Below are positions 1 through 8,854 of a stretch of 64,000 bases of DNA, in pieces. The stretch comes from Rossellomorea marisflavi. GTDB lineage: Bacteria > Bacillota > Bacilli > Bacillales > Bacillaceae_B. The stretch lies in NCBI RefSeq assembly GCF_022170785.1, contig NZ_CP081870.1, positions 3,336,001 through 3,400,000 of the forward strand, read 5' to 3'. The notes under the pieces were generated by a model. It saw only the letters and a list, made by a program, of their open reading frames with translations. It was not told where the DNA came from and ran no database searches. Position numbers and translations under genes: made by a program. How positions within the stretch are numbered: the stretch's first letter is position 1; every line of letters starts with the position of its first letter.

Positions 1-1233
1 TCAAAAAAGGAAGAAGACATCGAGCAGAAGCTGTTTAACGGGTATACGCTCCTGAAAATGAACAGCGGACAATCCTTCGCATTCATTGCCACGAAGAATG
101 AGTTGGGACGTGAAGTGTCACAACCTGAAGTGGAATTCAGCGTCGTCGGCCCGAAGGAAGCATTCGTTGAGAACCTGAGCGATAACATCAATCTTGTCAG
201 GAGGAAGCTTCCGATCAAGGAACTGGTAGTGGATGAAATGAACATTGGTTCCATGACCCATACCCGTGTGGCCCTGGTCTATCTGGACGGTCTTGCCGAT
301 AAAGCCAACGTCGAGATTGTAAAGAATCGTCTTCAGGCCATCGATTTCGATCAGATCATGGACAGCTCCTTTATCGAACAGATCATCGCTGACAATAATT
401 ACTCCCCCTTTCCCCAGCTGCTGGATTCGGAACGGCCCGACCGGGTGGCTTCGGTCCTTGCTGAAGGGAAGATCGGGATCATGGTCGACGGGTCTCCCCA
501 TGTGCTGATCGGACCGACCACCCTGGTGGAATTTTTCTCAGCATATGAGGACTACTTCCTCAATTTCTCCATTGCCTCATTCTTCAGGCTTGTACGTGTA
601 TTTGCCGTGGCGTTCTCAGTCTTGATCACCCCGGTTTACGTGGCTGCCCTGACCTATCATTATGAGCTGATCCCGAAGGACTTGACGGCAACCCTGGTCA
701 CATCGCGTCAGGAAGTACCGCTGCCTCCGATTCTGGAAGCACTGTTCCTTGAGTTGACGATCGAGCTGCTTCGAGAGGCAGGCGCCCGCCTTCCAACGAA
801 GGTCGGTCAGACGATCGGTATCGTCGGCGGTATCGTCATCGGAACGGCGTCGGTGGAAGCGGGTATCACGAGTAACGTCCTCCTGATCCTCGTCGCCCTT
901 GCTGCCCTGGCATCCTTCACGACGCCCGTTTACCGGATGAGCAACACGATCCGGATCCTGCGTTTCCCGTTTTTATTATTTGCACAGCTGTGGGGGCTCC
1001 TTGGCATCGTTTTTTGTTTCTGTCTCTTAATGGGCCACCTGCTTCAACTCACTTCCCTTGGACGTCCCATTCTTGCACCTATCTACCCACCAAGATTAAA
1101 GGATCTTAGGGATTCGCTTATTCGGTTACCTTTTAACTTACAAACGATGCGTCCCCAATTTCTCCGAACACAGAAACCTTTACGATTCCAAGAATCAGAT
1201 AAAAAGAAGAAGAAAAAAGATATTGATGAGTGA
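1..1233 (+). CDS. Spore germination receptor A subunit (GerAA/GerKA family), 5' partial
   Basis: This is the A subunit of a GerA-type nutrient germinant receptor in the spore inner membrane. The reading frame is open from base 1, so the start lies outside the window; about 410 residues are visible, whereas family members have roughly 480-540. An N-terminal soluble part precedes the family-typical PFPQLL-x-ERPD segment and several membrane spans starting near FFRLVRVFAVAF. The loop with PLPPILEALFLELTIELLREAG and RLP-x-K-GQTIGIVGG is the hallmark of the family. The C-terminus is a basic tail with a six-lysine run. B and C subunits follow with 19-bp and overlapping junctions. Expression is presumably forespore-specific, but the promoter is not in the window. 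Which nutrient is sensed cannot be read from the sequence. Confidence 0.93.
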   Translation, partial: SKKEEDIEQKLFNGYTLLKMNSGQSFAFIATKNELGREVSQPEVEFSVVGPKEAFVENLSDNINLVRRKLPIKELVVDEMNIGSMTHTRVALVYLDGLADKANVEIVKNRLQAIDFDQIMDSSFIEQIIADNNYSPFPQLLDSERPDRVASVLAEGKIGIMVDGSPHVLIGPTTLVEFFSAYEDYFLNFSIASFFRLVRVFAVAFSVLITPVYVAALTYHYELIPKDLTATLVTSRQEVPLPPILEALFLELTIELLREAGARLPTKVGQTIGIVGGIVIGTASVEAGITSNVLLILVALAALASFTTPVYRMSNTIRILRFPFLLFAQLWGLLGIVFCFCLLMGHLLQLTSLGRPILAPIYPPRLKDLRDSLIRLPFNLQTMRPQFLRTQKPLRFQESDKKKKKKDIDE

Positions 1234-1252
1234 TACCCGGAGGTGAACATTA

Positions 1253-2338
1253 ATGCAACCGATACCTGAAAACCGCAAAGTATCAACTGGCCTTGCCTTT
1301 TTCCTCGTACACTCTACCCAGGTAGGGACAGGAGTGCTAGGATTTCAACGGATCATATCGCAACATGCTGGTTACGACGGGTGGATGTCGGTTATCCTTG
1401 CAGGTGCATTCACTCAGATTCTCATGTATATGATGTACAAAATGTTGGGAACCGTGGATGGTGATCTTGTATCAATCAACTCTTTTGTTTTTGGTAAATG
1501 GATCGGTCACTTCTTCTCTTTTTTATATTCCTTATACTTCAGTATGCTTGTTATAACCATCATCCGTTCCTACATTGAAGTAGTACAGGTTTGGATGTAC
1601 CCCCGCTTAAGTACATTCATCTTTTCTTTATTTTTTTTACTGCTTACCTACTATATCGTAAATGGTGGGGTAAGAACGATAACCGGCACAGCCTATCTGG
1701 GTACGATTCTTCCTAGTTATCTCGTCCTGACATTTGTATTTACGTTTAAGTACGCTGACTTCAGGAATATTCTTCCTGTTTTTGATCACAGTGTGAAGGA
1801 TATTCTATTGTCAACGAGAGATATGTCCCTTACTTACTTGGGATATGAAGCTATACTCATGCTTTACCCTTTTATTAAGAACCCTGAAAAGTCCTTGAAA
1901 TTTTCACAGTGGGGATTATTTTTCACTACGACGATATACACGGTAATAGCGATTATATCGTTTGGATTTTTTGCACCCGCTCAACTTGATAAAACCATTT
2001 GGGCTACACTATCAATGTGGAAAATAGTGGAAATGCCATTCGTTGAACGATTTGAGTATATAGGAATCGCCAACTGGTGCTTAATAATCCTACCCAATGT
2101 TTGCATCACGCTTTGGTGCTCCAGTAGGGTAATCAAACGGATAACCCCTATTAAACATCGAAACACACTCATCATCATTAGCATTTTATGTTTAGGTGTG
2201 TTGACCTTCGTTGATAAAAGAGATCAAATCAATCTGTTGAATACAATTTCTGGTCAGACTGGATTTTATTTTAATTTCCTGTACATTCCACTACTCTTTG
2301 TTCTGGTAATGGTTGTGAAGAAGGTGAAGAAAAGATGA
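1253..2338 (+). CDS. Spore germination receptor B subunit (GerAB family permease)
   Basis: A 361-aa membrane protein of the spore-germination branch of the amino acid/polyamine/organocation superfamily, the B subunit thought to bind the germinant. About ten hydrophobic spans are visible. The N-terminal FFLVHSTQVGTGVLGFQ resembles the substrate-site helix of GerAB proteins, and the YLGYEAILMLYPFI segment is also typical. The start is an ATG 8 bases after GGAGG. It lies 19 bp after the A subunit, and its stop overlaps the C-subunit start (ATGA), which supports translational coupling in one operon. Confidence 0.93.
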   Translation: MQPIPENRKVSTGLAFFLVHSTQVGTGVLGFQRIISQHAGYDGWMSVILAGAFTQILMYMMYKMLGTVDGDLVSINSFVFGKWIGHFFSFLYSLYFSMLVITIIRSYIEVVQVWMYPRLSTFIFSLFFLLLTYYIVNGGVRTITGTAYLGTILPSYLVLTFVFTFKYADFRNILPVFDHSVKDILLSTRDMSLTYLGYEAILMLYPFIKNPEKSLKFSQWGLFFTTTIYTVIAIISFGFFAPAQLDKTIWATLSMWKIVEMPFVERFEYIGIANWCLIILPNVCITLWCSSRVIKRITPIKHRNTLIIISILCLGVLTFVDKRDQINLLNTISGQTGFYFNFLYIPLLFVLVMVVKKVKKR

Positions 2339-3432
2339 AATACGCAATTCCATTGGTCTTATGTACAATCTGCCTAGTATTGTCGGGCTGTGTAGAGAAA
2401 GAGATCTTGGACGATCTGTACTTAGAAACCGGCAAAGCATATGATTACGTCTCTGAAAACAAAATCAGGGGTACGGCTGTTTTCCCCATTTATATGCCAG
2501 ACAAAACGATAGAGAACGGTTTCCTCTCTGAAGAAGCCTCGTCTACTCAGGAAGTAATAGAAAAAATTGAAAGAAGAGCTCAACAACCATTGGTCCGGGG
2601 AGCGCTTGATGTGGTTTTAATAGGGGAGAAACTAAGTGAAAAAGGGATTATTGATATCGCAGATTCACTCCAACGTGATGCCAGTGTCGGGGCCAGGGTA
2701 TTCCTCATTATTACAGAAGGTGAGGCTGGTGAAGTAATTCAAGGGAATTATGGAAATCGAGGAAACGGGATTTATCTTTCCAACCTCATTCAGCATAATA
2801 TCAATAAACGAGAGCTGCCCGAGACCAATCTTCATATGTTCCTTTATGACTATTATCAGAAAGGGCAATCATCTTATCTCCCAATCGTCAAAAAAACAGA
2901 CGATGGAAATGTGAAGATCACAGGAATTGCTTTATTAAGCTACGACCAGGTAGTAGGAAAAATCCCTGATGAAGAAATGTTTTTCTTTAAAATCATGGTA
3001 GACCGGATGGCAGAGGGCAGTCATGTCGTAAAAATGGGGAAAAATCCGAAGAAACCTCAAAAAAATGTGGAGGCTTCTGTAACCAGCTTATACTCTAAAC
3101 ATAAAATCACGATTGATAGACAGTCCTCCCCAGTCAATGTGGGAATAGAAGTTACCATTGATGGAATTATTAAAGAATATACTGGAGAGCTCCTCGGTTC
3201 AAAACAAATGGCTGCGGTAGAAGCACAAATGAAAAAGGATATAGAAGAGAAATGCCTTGCTTTGGTAAAATCCTTCCAAGAAAAAGGAATCGACCCATTA
3301 GGAATCGGGCAATACCAAAAGCATGGAGTCCGCGGGTTCGATATCAAAGAATGGAAAAAAGATATCTATCCCAAAGCCGACATCAAGGTGAAAGCCAAGG
3401 TCAAAATTCTTGAAGCCGGTACCGTCGAGTAG
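2335..3432 (+). CDS. Spore germination receptor C subunit, lipoprotein (GerAC family)
   Basis: A 365-aa lipoprotein, the C subunit of the germinant receptor, anchored to the outer face of the spore inner membrane. The signal peptide ends in the lipobox LSGC with the acylated Cys at residue 19. The remainder fits the three-domain GerAC fold and keeps conserved segments such as RGALDVVLIGEKLSEKGI early on and GIDPLGIGQ near the end, followed by a lysine-rich tail. It completes a canonical A-B-C operon; its start overlaps the B-subunit stop by 4 bases. No terminator hairpin is seen directly after it, and the next gene has its own promoter. Confidence 0.92.
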   Translation: MKYAIPLVLCTICLVLSGCVEKEILDDLYLETGKAYDYVSENKIRGTAVFPIYMPDKTIENGFLSEEASSTQEVIEKIERRAQQPLVRGALDVVLIGEKLSEKGIIDIADSLQRDASVGARVFLIITEGEAGEVIQGNYGNRGNGIYLSNLIQHNINKRELPETNLHMFLYDYYQKGQSSYLPIVKKTDDGNVKITGIALLSYDQVVGKIPDEEMFFFKIMVDRMAEGSHVVKMGKNPKKPQKNVEASVTSLYSKHKITIDRQSSPVNVGIEVTIDGIIKEYTGELLGSKQMAAVEAQMKKDIEEKCLALVKSFQEKGIDPLGIGQYQKHGVRGFDIKEWKKDIYPKADIKVKAKVKILEAGTVE

Positions 3433-3438
3433 AAGCGA

Positions 3439-3466
3439 TTTACAATCTCTCATTATCCGGTATAAT
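3439..3466 (+). promoter_or_regulatory. Sigma-A type promoter of the thioredoxin-like gene
   Basis: TTTACA, 16-bp spacer, TATAAT, followed by AGGGGG before the ATG at 3493. It makes the thioredoxin-like gene independent of the ger operon. Confidence 0.7.
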
Positions 3467-3492
3467 AAATGGGCATAAGGGGGTAATACATC

Positions 3493-3807
3493 ATGCAATC
3501 CATTAAAAACGAAGAAACCTTTTATGAATTCATCAACTCTGGTGACCCAGTCATCGTGAAATTCCATGCAGACTGGTGCCCTGACTGCCGCCGGATGGAT
3601 ATGTTCATTGACGACATCATGGCTGAATACAATCAGTTCAAATGGTACGATGTGAATAAAGACGAGCTTCCGGCTCTTGCCGAAAAATACGACGTCATGG
3701 GCATTCCAAGCCTGCTGGTATACAAGGATGGCGAAAAGATTGCCCATCTTCACAGTGCGAATGCCAAATCACCAGAGCAGGTAACCGAATTCCTCAGCAG
3801 CTTATAA
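3493..3807 (+). CDS. Thioredoxin-like protein (YtpP type)
   Basis: A 104-aa single-domain thioredoxin-fold protein, presumably a cytosolic thiol-disulfide oxidoreductase. The active site is WCPDC (Cys32 and Cys35), close to but different from WCGPC of classical thioredoxin. The cis-proline loop GIPSLLVYKDGE follows in the usual place, so the fold is complete. It is like B. subtilis YtpP in size and active site (from memory). It stands alone between its own promoter and a strong terminator. Partners are unknown. Confidence 0.88.
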   Translation: MQSIKNEETFYEFINSGDPVIVKFHADWCPDCRRMDMFIDDIMAEYNQFKWYDVNKDELPALAEKYDVMGIPSLLVYKDGEKIAHLHSANAKSPEQVTEFLSSL

Positions 3808-3818
3808 AAGCTCAACAG

Positions 3819-3853
3819 CCGACCAGACCCATGCGGATCTGGTCGGTTTTTTT
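3819..3853 (+). terminator. Rho-independent terminator
   Basis: A 9-bp stem CCGACCAGA/TCTGGTCGG with a 10-base loop followed by seven T, 12 bp after the thioredoxin-like stop codon. Confidence 0.9.
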
Positions 3854-3929
3854 GTCCTCAGGACCTGAATAGGTTTTCTTTGTGGGGAAATCCTACTTAA
3901 GAATCTGAATAGATAAAGGAGGGTTTGAT

Positions 3930-4079
3930 ATGACCAGATCACCGAATAATGGGAGCCAGAATCAGAATTCACCGAAGCGTGGAACAACTGAATTCGCCAA
4001 AGAAATCACAAGTGGCGATAACAGCAAGGGAAATAAACATAATAAAGATCAGCAGAACAAAACAAATAAAGACCAATAA
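3930..4079 (+). CDS. 49-aa hydrophilic protein, possibly gamma-type SASP-like
   Basis: A short reading frame with a near-perfect ribosome binding site (AAAGGAGGG, 6 bases before ATG) and a terminator hairpin 11 bp after the stop, so it is very likely a real gene. The protein is rich in Asn, Gln, Lys, Ser and Thr, without hydrophobic stretches or Cys. It contains GTTEFAKEI, which resembles the GTEFASE repeat cut by the GPR protease in gamma-type small acid-soluble spore proteins (SspE), and it ends in a Q/N/K-rich tail as those proteins do. That match is only a few residues long, so the family assignment is a hypothesis. It could equally be another small basic spore or stress protein. Confidence 0.6.
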   Translation: MTRSPNNGSQNQNSPKRGTTEFAKEITSGDNSKGNKHNKDQQNKTNKDQ

Positions 4080-4090
4080 TCTAACGGAAA

Positions 4091-4123
4091 AGACCGCACC
4101 CACTACCTCGGATGCGGTCTTTC
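4091..4123. terminator. Bidirectional terminator
   Basis: An 8-bp stem AGACCGCA/TGCGGTCT lies between the convergent 49-aa gene (+) and the DDAH-like gene (-). The minus-strand reading is followed by a T run, the plus-strand reading by a short one. Confidence 0.75.
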
Positions 4124-4138
4124 AATGGATATCAACCA

Positions 4139-4993
4139 TCATTGTCTGATTAGGGGAAGGGTACAGCATCTGAAAGATCCACCAGACTTGATGATCTCAG
4201 ACAGGTCCACTTCCTGTACGGTAAACCCTTCCGCAGCAATGCGGCGGTTCAGCTCTTTATTCTGGGTCAGGCTGATGATCTTGCCGTCCCCGATGGAAAG
4301 GACGTTGGGTCCCATCCTGAATTGCTCCTCTTCAGAAACCGTGATGACGTTATAATGCTTCTTGATTTCTTCATAATCGGACTCAGCGAAGGCAGGCGGA
4401 TAAACAAGGGCCCACTCACTTGAAATGATCGTGAACACGCAGTCAAGATGAAGGATCCCTTCTTTCAAGGGCAGCGTATGCACCTTGAGGTCCGGCAGCT
4501 GATTCCTCAAATGTTGAGCCGCAAGATCATTGGTCCGTCCGCTGATTCCCACCCAGACGTGATCACCGTCTACAAGAACGTCCCCTCCCTCAATGGAGTG
4601 ACGCAGCTCATGATACGGGATATCCTCCTCGTCGAGCCATTTTTTCAGAGTGATCACTTCATTCTGGCGAATCTCCGTGTTCATGGCAGAAACGAAGAAT
4701 TGGTTATGGATCGAGATCCCGATATCCCTTGTGAACACCTGCTCGTTCAGGTCCTTTGAAGGATCTAGATGGATGACCTCGGAACCGTGGCTTTCGAGGA
4801 CCCTGACGAACTCCCTGTGCTGGCTTACAGCTTTATCCGTATCGATATTTTCTTTCAGGAAATGCTTCTGGGTTTCATTGATGATTTCTTCTATGTGCAT
4901 GTACTCTGGTGAAACGACCACCACTTTTTTTAATGGATCATATTCATTCGGGCAATGGATGGAATCCCCCATCACCGGGAAATGTAAACTCAT
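4139..4993 (-). CDS. Dimethylarginine dimethylaminohydrolase-family amidinohydrolase
   Basis: A 284-aa enzyme of the guanidino-group-modifying (DDAH, arginine deiminase, amidinotransferase) superfamily, acting on arginine-like guanidino compounds. Visible elements are the N-terminal P-N-E-Y-D-P-L-K-K substrate loop, TRDIGI (Asp of the catalytic core), IEGGDVL, HLDCVF (general-base His) and, close to the C-terminus, SFRCCTLPLIR holding the nucleophilic Cys. The likely homologue in B. subtilis is YkgA. The true substrate is unknown. A paralogue lies at 21468-22412. The gene is monocistronic with a ribosome binding site AAGGGGTG before ATG. Confidence 0.85.
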   Translation of the reverse strand: MSLHFPVMGDSIHCPNEYDPLKKVVVVSPEYMHIEEIINETQKHFLKENIDTDKAVSQHREFVRVLESHGSEVIHLDPSKDLNEQVFTRDIGISIHNQFFVSAMNTEIRQNEVITLKKWLDEEDIPYHELRHSIEGGDVLVDGDHVWVGISGRTNDLAAQHLRNQLPDLKVHTLPLKEGILHLDCVFTIISSEWALVYPPAFAESDYEEIKKHYNVITVSEEEQFRMGPNVLSIGDGKIISLTQNKELNRRIAAEGFTVQEVDLSEIIKSGGSFRCCTLPLIRQ

Positions 4994-5149
4994 AGTGACA
5001 CCCCTTCAGTAAAGATTCTCTCTGCCTGAACCTTTTCCCTTTTAGTATGAATCCAAAACGTCGAATTAAACCATTGATCCTTTCACACAGCATACCTCAA
5101 TGGACTTTCCACATAAAGGAGTTCAGCAGGGTGTCTGACAAAGTATCCC

Positions 5150-6733
5150 TTACTGCACCAACCGATCACGATCTTTCCAAAATGCATTCCGGATCACGAC
5201 CTTCTGGATCTTACCCGATGCGGTCTTTGGCAGCTCATCCGTGAAGGTGATCCCCTTTGGCACCTTGAAGTGAGCTATCCTGTCCCGGCAAAAGGCAATC
5301 AGTTCTTCTTCCGTGACCTCCGTCCCTTCCCTCACCACGACCACTGCATGAGGCACTTCTCCCCATCGTTCATGGGGGACGGCGACGACCGCTGCCTCCA
5401 CGATAGCGGGATGTTCATAAAGCATCCCCTCCACTTCAATGGAAGAGATGTTTTCCCCGCCACTGATGATGACGTCCTTCTTCCGGTCCACAATATCAAT
5501 GTAGCCGTCAGCATCCACCGTCGCCATATCTCCCGTGTGGAGCCACCCATCCCGGATTGCTGCAGAGGTGGCATCCGGATTCTTGAAGTACCCTTCCATC
5601 ACCGTGTTGGTCCGGGTGACAATCTCTCCTGTCGTCAACCCGTCACGCGGAACCTCCCTTCCCCGTTCATCCACGACCTTCACGCGGGAGCCGATCATGG
5701 CATAACCGGCTTTCGCCTTCAACCGGTATTGGTCCTCCCGTTCAATTTCCTTTCCGGCTGATCGGATCACCGATGTGGTGATAAGGGGAGCGATTTCGGT
5801 CATTCCGTATACTTGGACGAACTCCCACCCAAGGTCCTCTTCCACTCTCCTGACAAAGGCAGGCGGAGGGGCAGAACCGGCAATGATAACCCTTACATTT
5901 TGTGAATGCACAGTTGCTTGGTTTGCTTCAAACTGATCAAATACCATATTGAGTACAGTCGGTGCCATATGCATGACTGTTACGTTGTGTTCATGAAGGA
6001 GCTGTAAGATCTTCTTAGGATCAACCTTCCTCAACATCACCTGTGTGGCACCGTTTGCCGTATAGTAAAAAGGTGAGCCCCACCCGTTCACATGGAACAT
6101 GGGGAGGACATGCAGAAGCGTATCCCTGTCGGATACACGTAAATGGTGCATAGCAGACATGGCGTGCAGGTAGTTGGTACGATGCGTCAACAGGACGCCC
6201 TTCGGATCGCCCGTGGTACCGCTCGTGTACAGAAGGGAGGCAATATCCGTCTCCTCAAGCGGCTCCCGTTTGAAAGTGTCCCCTCCGAAAGAAGCAATCC
6301 ATTCTTCATAATTGGCATGCTTCCCGCTATAGTCTCCATGGACCACTACCTTCTCCAGTGCGGGCACCCGATCAAGGATCGGCTCGACGAGATGAAGGAG
6401 CTCGTGATCAACAAGAAGTACCTTGCTTTCACTGTGAGTGAGGATGAACCGGTATTCTTCCGGTTTCAGACGGGTATTGAGCGGGGTCATGATGCCACCG
6501 ACACTGAATATGCCGTAAAATCCTTCAAGCATCTCCACCGAGTTCGGAGCAAGGTAAGCAACCTTATCCCCCTTCTCCACACCAGCGTTCTTCAATCCCC
6601 GGGCCAGACGGTTGACCCGACGGTTCATATCACTGTAAGTAAACTTCCTCTCCCCGTCAATGACCGCGACCTTATCACCGTACAATTCAACGGCCCTGTC
6701 CAAAAAATCCGTTAAAACCAATGGTACATGCAT
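5150..6733 (-). CDS. Acyl-CoA synthetase (AMP-forming fatty acid-CoA ligase)
   Basis: A 527-aa ANL-superfamily ligase that activates a carboxylic acid with ATP and CoA. Domains: N-terminal adenylation domain with the P-loop LLYTSGTTGDPKGV near residue 170, the VYGMTE adenine-binding motif (near 310) and WLHTGD (near 395), then the hinge VDRKKDVIISGGENIS and a C-terminal domain ending in LPKTASGKIQK with the catalytic lysine. The length is normal for medium- or long-chain acyl-CoA synthetases. The ribosome binding site AAGGGG precedes an ATG. It stands alone, so chain length and pathway cannot be inferred from neighbours. Confidence 0.9.
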   Translation of the reverse strand: MHVPLVLTDFLDRAVELYGDKVAVIDGERKFTYSDMNRRVNRLARGLKNAGVEKGDKVAYLAPNSVEMLEGFYGIFSVGGIMTPLNTRLKPEEYRFILTHSESKVLLVDHELLHLVEPILDRVPALEKVVVHGDYSGKHANYEEWIASFGGDTFKREPLEETDIASLLYTSGTTGDPKGVLLTHRTNYLHAMSAMHHLRVSDRDTLLHVLPMFHVNGWGSPFYYTANGATQVMLRKVDPKKILQLLHEHNVTVMHMAPTVLNMVFDQFEANQATVHSQNVRVIIAGSAPPPAFVRRVEEDLGWEFVQVYGMTEIAPLITTSVIRSAGKEIEREDQYRLKAKAGYAMIGSRVKVVDERGREVPRDGLTTGEIVTRTNTVMEGYFKNPDATSAAIRDGWLHTGDMATVDADGYIDIVDRKKDVIISGGENISSIEVEGMLYEHPAIVEAAVVAVPHERWGEVPHAVVVVREGTEVTEEELIAFCRDRIAHFKVPKGITFTDELPKTASGKIQKVVIRNAFWKDRDRLVQ

Positions 6734-6868
6734 GAACTCAACCCCTTATTTTGTCCTTGATTCAGTTATAAGGTAATTTATGTGAATGTTCAATCATTTC
6801 GTTTTATAAAAGGGAATCCTGTGACCCCCCTTTTTTTATGCCGGTCGGTTACATCCGATTCTCCTTGC

Positions 6869-6897
6869 AAAAAAACGGAGGCATGATTGCCTCCGTT
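6869..6897 (-). terminator. Terminator of the DEAD-box helicase gene
   Basis: On the minus strand ACGGAGGCA and TGCCTCCGT form a perfect 9-bp stem with a 4-base loop and T run, only 4 bp after the stop codon. Confidence 0.9.
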
Positions 6898-6901
6898 CAC
6901 A

Positions 6902-8221
6902 TTATCGACTTCTTCTTTGATCTGTGCTTCTCTTCCGCTCCCCACCGCGGCGTGAAGAACCAGAACCTTGGGATTTACCGGCTCTCGGTCTTTCCTTCGA
7001 GCGGTTCCCCCTATTGCGATCCCGGCTTTCGCGGATGTTCTTTTCCCTGCGATCTTTGGTGGACTCTCCGCCCGACACCTTAGGAGTCGGCTGGGATAAC
7101 GCTACTTCCACGATCCTGCGCGGAAGATTCAATCCCAGTCCCTTTTCAATCGTCTGGAGATCCTGCTTGTCCTTAAGCGCCACGAATGTGATGGCAAGGC
7201 CGTCTTTCCCCGCCCTTCCCGTACGACCGATCCGGTGGATGTAGCTTTCCACATCCTGGGGAATATCGTAATTGAACACATGGGTGACGCCATCGATATC
7301 GAGACCGCGGGCGGCTACGTCGGTTGCGATCAGATACTGGAGTTTCACTTCCCTGAAGCGTTTCATTACGCCTTCGCGTTTTGCCTGGGAAAGGTCTCCG
7401 TGGAGCTCGTCCACGAGGAAGCCACGCGCTTTCAACTCTCCATAAAGCTTTGAAACCCTTCTTTTCGTCCTGCAGAAGATGATGCCAAGGAACGGCTGCT
7501 CTTCTTTGATCACCTTGGAGAGAGCATCGAGCTTTTTCCTGTCTGTTGTCTCAACGACTTCCTGACGGATCTCTTCGACAATCCGCTCCTTTGTCCTGAT
7601 CTCCACATTGCTTGGAGACTTCATGTAGCGCTTCCCGATCTTGCGGATATCCTTGGACATGGTTGCTGAGAATAAAGCCGTCTGTCTTGTGAATGGCGTC
7701 TCCCTGATGATGGATTCCACTTCATCAAAGAATCCGATATGAAGCATCTGATCTGCTTCATCGAGTACAAGGAACGAGACATCGATGAATTCGATCGTTC
7801 CCCTCCGAACGTGATCAAGAATCCGTCCCGGAGTCCCGATTACCACATGGATAGCTTTATTTTTCAGCCTGTGGATCTGCTTTTCAACATCCTGACCACC
7901 ATATACGGCGAGGACATTGATGTCTTCCTCGGTTGCCGCAAGAAGCTGCTTCAACTCTGCTGTGACTTGGATCGCCAATTCGCGCGTCGGAGTCACGATC
8001 AGTGATTGGATCGTGTCCTTATTGCTATCTATGGAATGAAGCATCGGAAGCAGGAAGGCCAAGGTCTTCCCTGTCCCCGTCTGGGCTTGCCCGATGACGT
8101 CCTTTCCTGCCATAAGCAAGGGGATCGTCTCTTTCTGGATCGGGGTCGGCTCAGTGATGGACTGCCCTTCCAATGCCTGGATGTACTGTTGATCAATGCC
8201 TAACTCTTTAAACTCATTCAT
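6902..8221 (-). CDS. DEAD-box ATP-dependent RNA helicase
   Basis: A 439-aa cytosolic RNA helicase. All core motifs are present in order: Q-motif TPIQKETIP, motif I AQTGTGKT, Ia PTRELAIQ, Ib [50 protein letters not shown]. The C-terminal tail of about 70 residues is rich in Arg, Ser and Gly ([20 protein letters not shown]), typical of RNA-binding extensions. The start was placed at 8221 (MNEFKEL), preceded by AGAGGTGACAG, rather than at an upstream ATG without a ribosome binding site. It is related to CshA-type helicases that act in ribosome assembly and RNA decay in the cold, but which paralogue it is remains uncertain. Confidence 0.92.
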   Translation of the reverse strand: MNEFKELGIDQQYIQALEGQSITEPTPIQKETIPLLMAGKDVIGQAQTGTGKTLAFLLPMLHSIDSNKDTIQSLIVTPTRELAIQVTAELKQLLAATEEDINVLAVYGGQDVEKQIHRLKNKAIHVVIGTPGRILDHVRRGTIEFIDVSFLVLDEADQMLHIGFFDEVESIIRETPFTRQTALFSATMSKDIRKIGKRYMKSPSNVEIRTKERIVEEIRQEVVETTDRKKLDALSKVIKEEQPFLGIIFCRTKRRVSKLYGELKARGFLVDELHGDLSQAKREGVMKRFREVKLQYLIATDVAARGLDIDGVTHVFNYDIPQDVESYIHRIGRTGRAGKDGLAITFVALKDKQDLQTIEKGLGLNLPRRIVEVALSQPTPKVSGGESTKDRREKNIRESRDRNRGNRSKERPRAGKSQGSGSSRRGGERKRSTDQRRSR

Positions 8222-8316
8222 ACTGTCACCTCTTGGTCCATTATACATGGAACGAACCAAGATACATAGGCTCTATGCTATAATGGGACAATCGAAAACA
8301 GAAATGAGGATGAAAC

Positions 8317-8775
8317 ATGCTGACGTTTGAACAAAAATGCACGATTATAGAAGGGTTCGAGGAACTGACCCGCAAGGACGTATCCCTCGGCAGGGTAAAC
8401 TATCACTTCGAAGACAGCTTGTACGAAAAAACGACCGTCGTTTACCACCTTCACCCGAATGGGAACGGCTTCGTCTATACAGGCAATCTTCCAGGTTATT
8501 CGCCAAATGCCAAAGGACTCGTGAATGTAAGGGACTTTGATGAAGAGCAATTAGCTTCAATCATCGCTGACTCGATCCGCTTCCTGAGCACGGAAGAAGA
8601 AGTCCTGCCTCCTGAAGAGCAAACTTGGATGGACGCAGAGGGACATACCCTTTTGCTCACGGAAGAAGATGACCGCTGGACTATTTATTCAGGGGAAAAT
8701 CTTGAAGACAGTTTCGGTGGCTATGAAGATGCTGCCCATTATCTTCGGGAAGAAGGCTTCAAGCGTCGTCACTGA
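8317..8775 (+). CDS. Conserved hypothetical protein, 152 aa, acidic
   Basis: I do not recognise this family. The protein is soluble and acidic (EDD and EEE clusters) with one Cys, no signal peptide and no membrane span. It carries a His/Asn-rich strand region HLHPNGNGFVYTGNLPGYSPNAKG around residues 45-65 and a C-terminal segment SFGGYEDAAHYLREEGF. A TATAAT box at 8279-8284 and AATGAGGATG before the ATG support expression. It is divergent from the helicase gene and 79 bp upstream of the FMN reductase gene. Confidence 0.75.
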   Translation: MLTFEQKCTIIEGFEELTRKDVSLGRVNYHFEDSLYEKTTVVYHLHPNGNGFVYTGNLPGYSPNAKGLVNVRDFDEEQLASIIADSIRFLSTEEEVLPPEEQTWMDAEGHTLLLTEEDDRWTIYSGENLEDSFGGYEDAAHYLREEGFKRRH

Positions 8776-8854
8776 GAAAAGAAAATGACACCTCCCAAAG
8801 TGTGTTGACATACTAAATATACTATCGCCTATTTCACAAAAGGAGTGACTTCGA

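Noticed and set aside
118-501. Long reverse-strand reading frame inside the gerA gene
   Set aside because: It lies opposite a clearly conserved coding region, has no ribosome binding site and shows no domain; similar antisense frames occur throughout and were left out.
5270-6715. Plus-strand reading frames of 163 and 190 codons
   Set aside because: They are antisense to the acyl-CoA synthetase gene, a product of GC-biased codon positions, without start signals or recognisable domains.
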